From Fragilariopsis cylindrus CCMP1102 (taxonomy: Eukaryota; Bacillariophyta; Bacillariophyceae; Bacillariales; Bacillariaceae): DNA of 64,000 bases. The stretch's first letter is position 1. Each line of letters opens with the position of its first letter. Where the stretch lies: positions 186,001 through 250,000 of the forward strand of contig FMBT01000306.1 in assembly GCA_900095095.1 (NCBI GenBank). The letters are read 5' to 3'. Below the pieces are notes generated by a model. The model ran no database searches. It had not been told where the DNA came from and saw only the letters and a program-made list of their open reading frames with translations. Below, in pieces: positions 53,988 to 64,000 of the stretch. The position numbers were made by a program, and so were the translations under genes.

Positions 53988-54850
53988 ATGCGTATCTTTA
54001 GTACTTCTTTATTGCCTTCTCCGCTGCATCGTCGGCAGCAGCATTCTCTCTCGATATGAGTTCAGCAGCACCCAAGCGTGTGGCTGTTTTCGGAGGAACG
54101 GGATTTGTTGGATCAGCTGTGTGTGAACGTCTCGTCAAGAAGGGATATGCTGTCACTGGTGTATCTCGCAGAGGTGTCAATCCAAAGCCTGGTGATGAAA
54201 ATCTTGATCAAGTCAATTGGGTAAAGGGTGATGCAACTGATGCGAACACCGTTAAGAGTGTAGTAAAAGACGCAGATGCTGTAGTACATGCAGTGGGTCT
54301 ACTCTTTGATGTTAATAGTGGACTTGCTAATTTGAATACTATCGTATCCGGAAGTGGATCTTTACCAGATGATGATTCAACTTATGACCGCATCACCCGT
54401 CAAACTATGTTCAACATAGTGGATGCAATCGAAGGTAAATTATCACTTCCCAGTTTTGGTAAGAAGGAGAAGTTCCCTCTATGTTTTGTTTCGGCAGCAG
54501 AGGCAGGATGGCCTGATGTTACAGGAGGACCTTTTATTGAAGAAAAACTTGCTCCAGAATGGTTGAAAGGGTATCTTGGTGCTAAGCGTACCGTAGAAGA
54601 AAGAATGACGTCCTCCACAAAGATCAGAGCTGCTATATATCGTCCTTCTTTAATTTGGGATTGGACTAAGTTTGATGTACTTCCTGTCATTCCAGTATTT
54701 AATATTGCCAATGCAGTTGGTGTGCCATTCGTAGATAAGACTGTTAGAGTAGAGACACTCGCTGATGCCATTGTACAGGGAATTATAGATGACGAAGTTG
54801 AGGGAGTTCAACGGTATATGCAGATGGAAAAACTTGCTGCTAAGGCTTAA
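53988..54850 (+). CDS. Atypical SDR, Coq11/NDUFA9-like, probably plastid-targeted
   Basis: From ATG 54056 there are 264 aa: RVAVFGGTGFVGSAVCERLVKKGY (GxxGxxG), VNWVKGDATDA, ADAVVHAVGLLFD, then STYDRITRQTMFNIVDAIE, LCFVSAAEAGW, YLGAKRTVEERM with the catalytic-type Tyr/Lys pair, and IYRPSLIWD. The pattern AVVHAVGLL...SYD..N matches the Coq11/NDUFA9-like atypical SDR branch. Upstream, ATG 53988 opens MRIF and, with one missing base near 53997-54002, continues YFFIAFSAASSAAAFSLD straight into the ORF: a signal peptide ending at AAAF-S, the diatom plastid motif. I therefore extend the gene to 53988. Redox partner or substrate unknown. Confidence 0.75.
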
Positions 54851-54996
54851 CTTAATCTTTATTTATATTAAACAGCTATAATAGAATATAAGTAAAAAAC
54901 AATAATGTATCCAACTCAATGATTATTTGATAAAGGAATAGCTTAACGGGAACAATAGATGAAACGAAAAAATTGGAAAAGCTGTTTCTATCTTAA

Positions 54997-56271
54997 TCAA
55001 TTAGGTGTCTTATGATCATCATCATCATTAATTTGTTTTGAAGAAGAAGAATGGTGGATTCGGTCTATGCTTTTTATTTTCGTTCCTCGAAATCCGGCAC
55101 CTTCAATAACAACCTTAACGTTATTAATCACACCATCCAATTCTTTTTCCGATTCGACACGTATATCAATTTTAGCACAACCACCCCTTTTGCTCCGATC
55201 ATTATCTTCATCATTCAACCACGAACCTGTACTTGCAATATAATTTCTTAATGCTGTACTTTGTCTCAGAGACGATTCGATCTTGTTCACACAAGCGACA
55301 CAACCCATCGTGGGGACATCAAAGACCAATGTTGCTTGAAGCAGCTTTTCTGTCGTTGGTTCTTCGATATCATCTTTTGTTGTATTTGTTATTGTTGAAT
55401 CTCTTTGTCGTTTCCATCTAGAACGAAGAATACTATTCCACCAATAGACTAGCTCGGGCATAAACACGATCGTGTATCGTAATAACAACGACAATACCGA
55501 CGATACCGACGATACCGATCGGAAGAATGGATTGGTATAATTGTATACAATCATTGTTATGGCCAATAGGTATGGTCTAATCGGTCCTAATGCAGAATTA
55601 AATCCGATACAACCTGTACCGGCAAGGAATATTGATGATAATGCATTGAACGTCATTTGGATAGCACAACATGAACTTGATAATAATGGTAATATAATAT
55701 TCGAAATGAATGGACGAGAAGAAATAGTATTGAAATGATTTCCCCACCCCAATATATTGATATTATAAAAACTGCAACAACGAATCGTTGTTAGGATAAT
55801 GGTCATGGCAACCAGAAATTGTTTCATAAATCCAGGGGACCAAATCAAATAGTACGATTTACTGTTACTTCTCATCTCTTCTTCTTTTGCTTCGTCATCG
55901 TTTGCTATAGCTCCTCCCCGAACACCAAGAGATGTTGTCATCAACATACTGTTGTTGCTGCTATTCAAATCGCCATTCTTCTTCTTCTTGTGATGAGAAG
56001 AGAAGAGGAGGTGTTTAATGTTTTCGTTAGATCCTGTTAATGAGGTCGTCGAAACCGTCGTCATTCTTGTCCTCGAAAAAGAAAATGAATGCACTTTATG
56101 GTGATATTTAGTACTATGGGATGATGATAACAGCAACAAAATAACGACAACATTGTGAAATGTAACGCTGGAAAGAAATTGCTGTGTTCTCATTCTCGAC
56201 GTCATCGATTTTGATTTTGATTTTGAACTTGATCTCGTCGTCCTCCTCCTCGTCATAGTAGTAGACATCAT
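54997..56271 (-). CDS. MerT-MerP-like fusion (membrane helices plus HMA domain)
   Basis: A 424-aa protein. The N-terminus has a basic stretch and a hydrophobic segment (VTFHNVVVILLLLSSS) ending near KVHSFSF, possibly a plastid presequence. A membrane part follows: FMKQFLVAMTIILTTIRCCSFY, then ILPLLSSSCCAIQMTFNAL and GTGCIGFNSALGPIRPYLLAITM, which match the MerT pattern of a vicinal Cys pair in helix 1 and an L-x-P-x-RP-[YFI] loop. The C-terminal domain is heavy-metal-associated: LVFDVPTMGCVACVNKIESSL with the M-x-C-x-x-C site, then DIRVE and VIEGAGFRG. In bacteria MerP passes Hg(II) to MerT; here metal could also be copper. Fusion order is MerT then MerP. Confidence 0.8.
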   Translation of the reverse strand: MMSTTMTRRRTTRSSSKSKSKSMTSRMRTQQFLSSVTFHNVVVILLLLSSSHSTKYHHKVHSFSFSRTRMTTVSTTSLTGSNENIKHLLFSSHHKKKKNGDLNSSNNSMLMTTSLGVRGGAIANDDEAKEEEMRSNSKSYYLIWSPGFMKQFLVAMTIILTTIRCCSFYNINILGWGNHFNTISSRPFISNIILPLLSSSCCAIQMTFNALSSIFLAGTGCIGFNSALGPIRPYLLAITMIVYNYTNPFFRSVSSVSSVLSLLLRYTIVFMPELVYWWNSILRSRWKRQRDSTITNTTKDDIEEPTTEKLLQATLVFDVPTMGCVACVNKIESSLRQSTALRNYIASTGSWLNDEDNDRSKRGGCAKIDIRVESEKELDGVINNVKVVIEGAGFRGTKIKSIDRIHHSSSSKQINDDDDHKTPN

Positions 56272-57353
56272 ATATTTGGGGTTACAGATTATGCTCTTCT
56301 GGTCTTTTCTCGGTTGATTATGCGTCGTTTGTTGTTGTTGTTGTTCTTAATCCAAATCCCATTCAAAACCGAGACAATGGTGTTGACGTGATACAGTCAG
56401 TATGTGATGTTTGATAATGTCAAATTTGAAAAAATTCAAGATTCGATTTCAAGATTGGCTTCGTGCTTTGGACGTGCATAACATGCACAAAAATACGAAA
56501 TAAATCCAAATAGGAAGAATAGGAAAATTGACTATTACCGTAGCACCCCAAAATGAATCTTGAGTGAATGATAGGAATGAAGGCTTTAAAAATAAAGAGG
56601 ATGACGACATTATATAGACCACACACTCTAAGTTCACAGGTGGCACTCTAATAATATAGACGGAACTTCCAAAGATAACCCATTATAATACCTTTCTGCC
56701 AACTGCACCAACAGAGCAGAGTAGAGAGAGTATTTATATTTATGTCAGTACTTGGAGATTTAATTTGTTGGCTGGGAAAAAAGACCTCCTCCTGGATATA
56801 TACTATAAACAAAGCAGAGTAGAGTGAGTATCTGGTACACATCTTGATCTGGAGAACATACTTGGCCAGACATAAGATTTCAATCTGGCACATTGCATTA
56901 CATCCTCACATATCAAATCATTTTGGATGGCAGCTAGCTGCCTAACTTAACTTACTTCAGTAGCAGTATGCAAATCTCATTCAAATCATCGCGTCGACAA
57001 AAAACAAAAACAGATGGTGTCAACACTATACAGCGCGCGCAGCCAGTCAACAATTTTTAAATTAATTTAGCTATTGTAACGTTAGATGATTGATTCTCTC
57101 CACTTAAAATTGCCGTATAAAAAAGGAATCTTCACGTGCTATGAATTAAAAATGAATCGAATCATCGAATCTCGGAAGAATTGAATGGTAAAACAGAATC
57201 AAGTTCATGTTATTATAATTTTATTATTGTGAACGTAGTACTGTAGAAAGATAAAGATCGACACAAAAAAATGTCGAACAGAAAGAGAGAGAGAAAGGCT
57301 TGATACAGAGAAAAGGTTTATTTAACATAAGAACTAACTAACATCAATCAATC
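56272..57353. other. Divergent promoter region
   Basis: About 1.1 kb without a supported gene. A cagagtagag-type motif occurs twice (about 56715 and 56815) with similar flanks. Several low-complexity frames are open but carry no domain. Confidence 0.45.
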
Positions 57354-58493
57354 ATGAATAATAATGATTATATCCACAGTAGTTATCAACACGATGAACA
57401 ATTATATTCTTCATCATCGCGATTGCCGAGTGTATTAAATGCGGATACGGATGATGAAGATGATGAGTTCGCCCTCGTCGCCCTTGACCTTATGCATTAT
57501 GAGTATGACGATAATGACATTAATAATATCAATAGCAATAGCAATATAGGCGGCAGCAATAGTAATAGCAATAGCAGCACTCGACGATGTTCTTTCACTA
57601 AATTTCCTATTCTAATTGGAATAATTATGTGGGTAGTTTGTATGACAGCAGAATTTTCACCAATTATAATGATAGCATCAAGATTTGATAATGATAACAA
57701 TGGTAACAATAATAATGACGATTATCAGCATCATCATGGTGGAAAACGAAACGGTAGTGTGCACAGTAATAAAAATAATAGAAACAAGAACGATGACGAT
57801 TATGACAATTATGATGTCGTAGGAGAAGCACAAAAAAATGCACAACATGAAATGATGGGATTTTCATCATCAACATCAACATCCATCTCAAGTATAAATA
57901 AAAATAAGCATACAAATATAAACTCAAAATCAAATTCAAATGATATTATTCGTTCATGTACTATTGAAGAATGTACATCATCACCATGTGATGGTTGTGG
58001 TAGCGGCAGCGAGGATGCTGCTGCTGCTGCTGCTGCTGAAACAACAGCAACAGCAACACCATTCGATTGTTTATCATTACGATATAACACCAATGTACGC
58101 GGTGGATGTGGTGGTACACCATGGACGAATGATGTTTGTGCTGTCCAATGTGATGCAACAAATTGTATCGAATTATTAAAGGAAGCAGCATCATCGATGA
58201 CCTCTAGTAGTAGCAGCAGTAGTAGTGGTACAAGTACAAGTACTACTTCAACAACAACAACTGACACTGCTATTATTATTACTGAAGATTGTGATGTAGA
58301 TTGTCCTATAGAATGGTGTGAAAAGAAAATGTTATGTAGTGGTGGTGGTGGAGCTACTACCAGTGCTAATAATGCATCATATCAATGTACAGGTGGTTCA
58401 TCTATATATGGATGTAGTTTAGATAAATATCAATGGACTGTTCGTTCATCAATATCTGATTGTTCATCATGTTGTAAAACAACAACATGCTAG
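57354..58493 (+). CDS. Single-pass protein with Cys-rich ectodomain
   Basis: A 379-aa frame from ATG 57354. An acidic N-terminus is followed by one anchor (FPILIGIIMWVVCMTAEFSPIIMIA, residues about 85-110), then an Asn/Asp/Lys-rich linker and a C-terminal region with about 24 Cys. The Cys lie in pairs and short clusters (SCTIEECTSSPCDGCG, NDVCAVQCDATNC, EDCDVDCPIEWCEKKMLC, SDCSSCCKTTTC), probably all disulfide-bonded outside the cell. Ser/Thr/Ala homopolymers interrupt the domain. No family recognised; surface or frustule-associated role is a guess. Confidence 0.65.
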   Translation: MNNNDYIHSSYQHDEQLYSSSSRLPSVLNADTDDEDDEFALVALDLMHYEYDDNDINNINSNSNIGGSNSNSNSSTRRCSFTKFPILIGIIMWVVCMTAEFSPIIMIASRFDNDNNGNNNNDDYQHHHGGKRNGSVHSNKNNRNKNDDDYDNYDVVGEAQKNAQHEMMGFSSSTSTSISSINKNKHTNINSKSNSNDIIRSCTIEECTSSPCDGCGSGSEDAAAAAAAETTATATPFDCLSLRYNTNVRGGCGGTPWTNDVCAVQCDATNCIELLKEAASSMTSSSSSSSSGTSTSTTSTTTTDTAIIITEDCDVDCPIEWCEKKMLCSGGGGATTSANNASYQCTGGSSIYGCSLDKYQWTVRSSISDCSSCCKTTTC

Positions 58494-59134
58494 CTCTGAA
58501 CCTGATCGGATAAACAAACAAACAAACAAACAAACATAACCAACCAAAATTTACTTTCAGAGTTAGAAATAAGAAAAGTAAATGTCATGTCTTTGAGACT
58601 TGGCTTGTTGAACTCGACGACAACAAGAGAGTACTCTACTACTAGTGCTACTACGTAGAAGAGAGGATTAAACTGGAAACCGAAAACGAAATGTATAGTC
58701 ATTTCGCATTACCATACATTCCAATATACTACGCAATGTATCTGTGTATCGAAAAAATAGAAGGATCGGGGAAGAAATTGGGCTAACAAAATAAGATTCA
58801 TGCCATTCTCTCATTGAATCTCTCTCGATCATACATGATATTATGTATTATGGTCGATGTGATATATACTAGCTCAGAGAGCTACTCACTGCTACCTTTA
58901 CATTTCATTTAATAATGGAATAAAAAGCTATCGAATAATAATAGATTCGAAATATAAAAATAGAATAAATCATTACATACTGTACATCACTTTATTGAAG
59001 CAAGATCCATTACATATCTATCTATCTATCTATCAATCTATAGTAAAGGCACTGTACGCAAAAGTCTAACGAGCTTCGTTCATGGCTGACGAGACTATTT
59101 ATCATTAATACTAGTAGAGGTCAACAAATCAAAA
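58494..59134. other. Convergent 3' region with microsatellites
   Basis: Contains an (AAAC)n tract at about 58511-58536 and a (TATC)n tract at about 59016-59034. No gene supported. Confidence 0.55.
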
Positions 59135-61948
59135 TCATGGCAAATCATGAACTTCGGCAACGCTTCGTGCAACCGCTGTGGCTAGTTTCACAGGCACAGC
59201 ATTACCAACCTGACTGTATTGATTAGATAACGAACCAAAGAATTGAAATGTAGGTGGGAATGACTGGAGACAAGCAGCTTCTCGAACCGTAATAAATCGA
59301 TCAAACTTATAATGGATGTGCGGTCGAGCCCGAGCAAGGATCGTCCTTGATGGTTCATGTTCATGAAGAACAAAATTGTCATGTTGATGATGATCTGTAT
59401 TGTCATTGTTGTTGCCCTTTTTGAGTTTAGGACATATGTGATTGTATATAGTTGTTGCACCACCACCACCACCACTACTACCACTACCACCATTATTGTT
59501 GTTGTTTCTGATGCTTTTGATCGATACAACTCCAGATGATCGTGGCGACATTGTATTATACTCTTCAAGTGCTTGAAGTGCATCCTTGCATGTGTTCAAT
59601 GGATAACGACCATCTGGTCCATGCGTTTCGATAGGCAATGACGGTAAGACACAATCTTTCCTTGCTGCCCATAAGATCAAACGCCGTCTATTTTGAGGAT
59701 CGCCATATGAGCTGGCAGTCAATACAGCAACGCGAACCTGGTATGACATTCGCAACAAACTGGTAACCATCGATTGTAGGTAGCGTTTATAATCTTTGAG
59801 AATAAGACCAGGAACATTCTCAAAGGTGGCAGTCATTGGCATGAAATGCTTAATGGCTTTAATGAACAGAAGTGTTTGCTATTTTATACGAAAGATACGA
59901 GATGGTATGGATCGTCAGGTGATACATAATAAATTATTTTTAACTTCTTTCATTGTCCTAGTCGAACACACACACACACACACACACAGAGATAAAAAGA
60001 ATACAAAACGTACCTGATTGTTACGAAGATCGTCCTTCCCACCATTTCTATTCGCACGAGAAAAACCCTTACATGGAGTCGAGGCATGAATATGATCCAC
60101 GTCACCAGCAGATGGATAACAAGGATGACCTTGACGGCATCGCTTCAGAAACACCTTCACGTCCTCGACAAAAACATGACCGACGTTGCTGCTGCTGCAG
60201 TTGTTGGCTTGTAAAGTTGCAGCAGTCAAATGATTGTTTTCGACAGCAAATTTGACATCAAAGCCAGCGTTTTTCAACCCCATTGACATCCCACCAACTC
60301 CTGCAAACAAATCTAATGTGGCCGGCTTACATTGGGGGAAATGGTTCTGGATTTTACCTTCTTCGTTATAGTAGCAGAACGATCGCTGTTGGTCATTGTC
60401 CTGTTCATACCTCAACGGTAATTTTCGAATCGAACGTTTGTATGGAAGTTTCAATGAAGACAAATCTACTGTAACATCCTCTGTTAATTGTACGTAGGTA
60501 CCTTCGAATCCCTTCGGACAAACGAACGTATCATCGAAAAGTACAAATCGTTGACAGACTGCTTTTCGTGGACGTGGAATGAGAGTAGTAATTGTATAAA
60601 TAACCCTTCCTTTATTGTTTTCACTACTAACGAAGGACTGTCCGACGCGATAAACACGTCGATTTATCATCAATTCAACTGTTCCCGGTTGGTCATATTC
60701 ACTCTCACCAAGATGTGAAATTTCTATCTTCATAGATGGGTCTTTCAGATAATCATCATCATCTTGGTCGATGTCATAATCATCTTCGTCTCCTTCGAAT
60801 TGTAGTTCTGCATCATCATCATCATCATCTTCATCATCGTCATCGACACCATCGTTATCAGCAAACGAGGATGCATCATCCTCGCTATCACTACTTAATC
60901 CACTAGCATCGATATCCTGCTCTTCTTCTGTGGCCATTCTACGAAACAAATTGTCTGATGACTCATATTTTCCGTGTTGTTGTTGTTGTTGTTGTTGCAT
61001 TTTCCCGTTGATGGCATTGGTAGTGGTCGTCATAATAGTAGAATGTCGACGATCATCTGGATCTAAATCAACAGGAAATTGTCGGAATGCTGATGCTAAA
61101 CTATTTTGGTCTAAATTTTCAGCAATCAACCAACTTGTTGATTCCTCATTTGCACTAAGACTGCTAGATTTCCATCGAACTTTGTATTCTACCACTTTTC
61201 GTCCAGGATCATTTCTTATTTTTCGAATTCTTCGATCTAAAATTTCTTCTACTTCATAATATCCATTAGTATGCTTTGGTTCTTCTTCTTGTACATGTGC
61301 TTCATTTTGTTGATTTGCAGCAGCTGCCGCCTCGTTACCGTCATATTCGGGTACATCATCATCCTCATCATCCTCATCTTCGTCTTGTTGTTGTTGTTTC
61401 TTAACTTTTTGGATTCGGGAAGATAGACGACGTTGTTGTTTTGATTCCTTCTGTGGTGTTATGGTATTCACAGGTGACCTCTTCATCTCGGGACTTTCCA
61501 ATGAAACACCATTACTGTTCCTTCCTCTCAATCCAAGCCTGTCAAGACGTCGATTGTTCCGTTTAATATTTCGTAATCGTTTCAGTTCATATTCTGAATA
61601 TTGTTGTTGTTGATTCTGTTGTTGATTATCATGCTCCTGCTCTCTTTCTTGGTTTTTGCTGTTGCTGTTGCTGTTGCTGTTGTTCCTTGCTTGATCTTCA
61701 CGCTCGATAGTTGTGGTGATAGAAGTATCGTCATGCTCCATATGAATGACCACTTTGTCAGTACTAGGTCTAGTGGTGTTGGAACTACTAGGTGTTGAAG
61801 TGCTAGTATCAACAATAGAGGCGTTCATAACTTCAACACTACTCTCACTGCATGTGGTCCTACTAACAATTACCGTCTTTCCACCTCTATTATTATTATT
61901 ATTATTATTACTACTACTACTTGCTGATGCTTGCACTACAGTATCCAT
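59135..61948 (-). CDS. Chromodomain DNA (cytosine-5) methyltransferase, two exons
   Basis: Exon 1 (61948-60014) and exon 2 (59878-59135) join over a 135-nt intron (GTACGT to AATAG), giving 892 aa. Residues 1-225 are low complexity; about 228-285 form a chromodomain (YYEVEEILDRRIRKI, VEYKVRWKS, STSWLIAENL); an acidic spacer and a possible beta-rich (BAH-like) block (RVYRVGQSFV, FVLFDDTFVCPKGF) follow. The methyltransferase has motif I LDLFAGVGGMSMGL (about 544), IV ASTPCKGFSRANR with the catalytic Cys (about 625), VI TFENVPG, VIII QNRRRLILW, IX RFITVREAACLQSFP and X QVGNAVPV. Motif IV has Lys where PCQ is usual. It resembles the diatom/green-alga DNMT4 and plant CMT layout. It likely couples histone-mark reading to cytosine methylation. 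Confidence 0.93.
59966..59988. repeat. AC dinucleotide microsatellite in the methyltransferase intron
   Basis: A (CA)n run within the 135-nt intron; likely length-polymorphic. Confidence 0.85.
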
Positions 61949-62690
61949 TCGTCGATTACACTACAGTACGTACGTTGAGGCATCCATTGAGTGACTTTCT
62001 ATGTCACAAGAAGACACTAGTAGTTAGTACTCACAATCACAAACGCTGCGACGTAGGCAACGAAAGATATCGAAAGATCTTACTTAATGTTGGAAAAGAA
62101 GACATCTTTTTCGATCTTGATTGTGCGACTTCATGTGTATGTCAATGTATGTTCGAGTTCAGCAGCATCGGATGGAGACCATGCCAACTACCGCCTGCAT
62201 CGCAAAGATCGAGAGAGACAATCGAAAAAGTTTCACGATTTTTCAAGTGCTCCCCTTTACATAACAATACATACTTAAAAACGACTTCTACAGGCAACAC
62301 ACTTTAACTTTTCAATTTGGGTTTTCGTTAAAACTAGTGTTTTTAATTAACTGTTTTTTAAATCCAAAAAAGTGTAACTGGTTATAATTAACTACTGTAT
62401 TCCCAAAAATTAGCATAGAGGGGACCCCCAAATTAAAAAATATAATTTGGGGTAAAAAATCGTAACCCCCCCCCCCCAAAAAAAACTTTACTAGTATTTG
62501 TTAGTGTAGTATATATATGATAACAACTTTAGCATCAAGTATATACACCTAAAAAGTCATTTTTTTGGAAAATTTAACTATGAAGTTTACAATTGACCTA
62601 TTGGATGGTGAATTGTTATATTCCTTAGTCATGTAAGCCTACTGGTATCTCACAATGTAGACTCACACACAGCACACATTTTAGGGATTT
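61949..62690. other. Region upstream of the methyltransferase
   Basis: AT-rich; includes a C12 then A8 run at 62466-62485. Several frames across 61921-62307 are open but lack protein character. Confidence 0.45.
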
Positions 62691-62699
62691 AAAATGTAT

Positions 62700-63625
62700 G
62701 TGTACCCACAACAAAATATCTCATTCGAAAGTGTTGCAACAGACAACACCTTCTGGGTCTAGTGTACTAGCATCCGCATAGTATATAGAACATGGTGTTT
62801 GCCTCCTACCACTTTTTTGTTCCTGCGGTTGGAGAGTAAATTTGATTTTGCTGCTGCGGTATGTACACAAATAACAATATTTTCCAGCAAAATGCACCAA
62901 GAAATCTCTTATTCAAAATGGTTATAAATGAGAACTTTCTTTTGGTTGGGTGTAGTAGCCTCCACATAGTTTATGAGAACATGGTGTTACCCTCCTACCA
63001 CTTTTTTGTTGCTGCGGTTGAAGGGAAAAATTGATTTTGGTGTGGGAGGTATGCACACAAATAACCATATTTTTGAGCAAAATGCATCACGGAACTTCTT
63101 ATTCGGAATGGTTGCAACAGAGAACTTTCTTTTGGTTGGGTACAGCAGCCTCCACATAGTGTATGAGAACATGGTGTTACCCTCCTACCACTTTTTTGTT
63201 CCTGTGGTTGAAGGGAAAAATTGATTTTGGTGTGGGAGGTACGCCATATTTTTGAGCAAAATGCAAGACAAAATCTCTTATTTGGAATGGTTGCAACAGA
63301 GAACTTTCTTTTGGTTGGGTGCAATAGCCTCCACATAGTGTATGAGAACCTTGTGCTACCCTCCTACCACTTTTTGGTCCTGCAGCTGAAGAGAAAAGTT
63401 GATTTTGCTGTTGGAGGTAGGCATGCAAATAGTCATATTTTTGAGCAAAATGCAAGACAAAATCTCTTATTTGGAATGGTTCCAAGGGAGAACTTTCTTT
63501 TGGTTGGGTGCAATAGCCTCCACATAGTGTATGAGAACCTTGTGCTACCCTCCTACCACTTTTTGGTCCTGCAGCTGAAGAGTAAACTTGATTTTGCTGT
63601 TGTGGTAGGCACAAAAACAACTAGG
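62700..63625. repeat. Tandem repeat array, units of about 180-190 bp
   Basis: The landmark cctcctaccactttttgttc-like block recurs at 62802, 62991, 63181, 63360 and 63549, i.e. steps of 189, 190, 179 and 189 bp; a diverged first unit starts near 62700. Units share ggttgcaacagagaac, ttcttttggttggg and ccacatagtgtatgag. Because units are near 63 codons, frames on both strands stay open for several units and encode the repeated peptide. The array ends near 63625. Confidence 0.85.
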
Positions 63626-64000
63626 TGAACATGAGATCCAGGTGTAGGTTGGTATGAAACACTAGACAGATTGAATGTGTTTCCCTCCTACCATCCCTGG
63701 TGATTCATCATCATTCGACTAAAGTAATTTCTAATTGGTTTCATTTTCATCTCACAAATTCTCCAGTGAAGTTTGGTTATTGGAATATTAAACAACTTTG
63801 AATAATAAGATAGATTATGAATAACTTCTCCTTAGGTAAATAATAAAATGAATAACTTCTCCTTAGGTTCTAGAACCAGCAAGGTGCACCAAAATCCCAC
63901 CCAGCCATCCATCTCATACCCATAGAGGATGAACCAAGGGTCGTGATCCCTCATATTTACCTTATTCTTGCCTCCAGAACACAAACATTGCATTTTGGCC
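63626..64000. other. Right-edge sequence
   Basis: No gene supported. A 22-bp block (atgaataacttctccttagg) occurs twice, near 63818 and 63849. Confidence 0.5.

Noticed and set aside
58012-58267. Minus-strand 152-codon frame under the Cys-rich gene
   Set aside because: Low-complexity shadow of Ala/Ser/Thr codon runs.
61921-62307. 128-codon plus-strand frame upstream of the methyltransferase
   Set aside because: Begins inside the methyltransferase start region on the opposite strand and lacks domain features.
62973-63628. Repeat-spanning ORFs on both strands as genes
   Set aside because: They follow the tandem unit, have no start context and occur symmetrically on both strands.

Overview
This looks like nuclear DNA of a diatom, probably a raphid pennate (inference, no marker gene present). 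The signs are GT-AG spliced genes on both strands, long Asn/Gln/Ser/Asp homopolymers, Ser-Pro-Thr-Lys repeat stalks typical of diatom surface proteins, bipartite plastid presequences with an A-x-A-F motif, and at least five copies of the diatom HPGN domain that I take to be DUF6824. No rRNA, tRNA, CRISPR array or operon was recognised.

Layout. 1-5.8 kb: end of a response regulator, an EamA-type transporter, an unknown type II membrane protein and a secretory prolyl 4-hydroxylase. 6.3-10.6 kb: what I read as one four-exon gene for a membrane protein whose ectodomain is a zincin with the catalytic Glu replaced by Gln. 11-17.8 kb: secreted and membrane proteins of unknown role, a plastid methyltransferase and a short-chain dehydrogenase. 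18-25 kb: an exact 170-bp duplication, a small frame-broken membrane protein, a large Asn/Gln-rich coiled-coil protein and a small two-exon secretory protein. 25.5-34.2 kb: P-loop gene debris, a carbonyl-reductase-like SDR, a TauD-like protein without its iron ligands, a two-TM protein, a Golgi-type glycosyltransferase-like protein and a CRAL-TRIO/HPGN fusion. 34.7-48 kb: a phytanoyl-CoA-dioxygenase-like protein, a CS-domain gene, a gene with four HPGN domains, a mitochondrial carrier, the paralogue of the glycosyltransferase-like protein and an RS-like nuclear protein. 48.5-64 kb: a Ser/Thr-rich small protein, a MITE-like element, the NEDD8 E1 regulatory subunit, a probable plastid SDR, a MerT-MerP-like fusion, a Cys-rich membrane protein, a chromodomain DNA methyltransferase and a ~189-bp tandem repeat.

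The main technical point is that about ten gene models break in frame, and in nearly every case one missing base restores a convincing protein, often in a homopolymer. This suggests an under-polished long-read assembly, with true pseudogenes or -1 frameshifting as alternatives. Several ORFs that look separate should be read as one gene. The genes do not form one pathway. Recurrent themes are secretory or plastid targeting, three families of 2-oxoglutarate oxygenase, and lineage-specific domain fusions.
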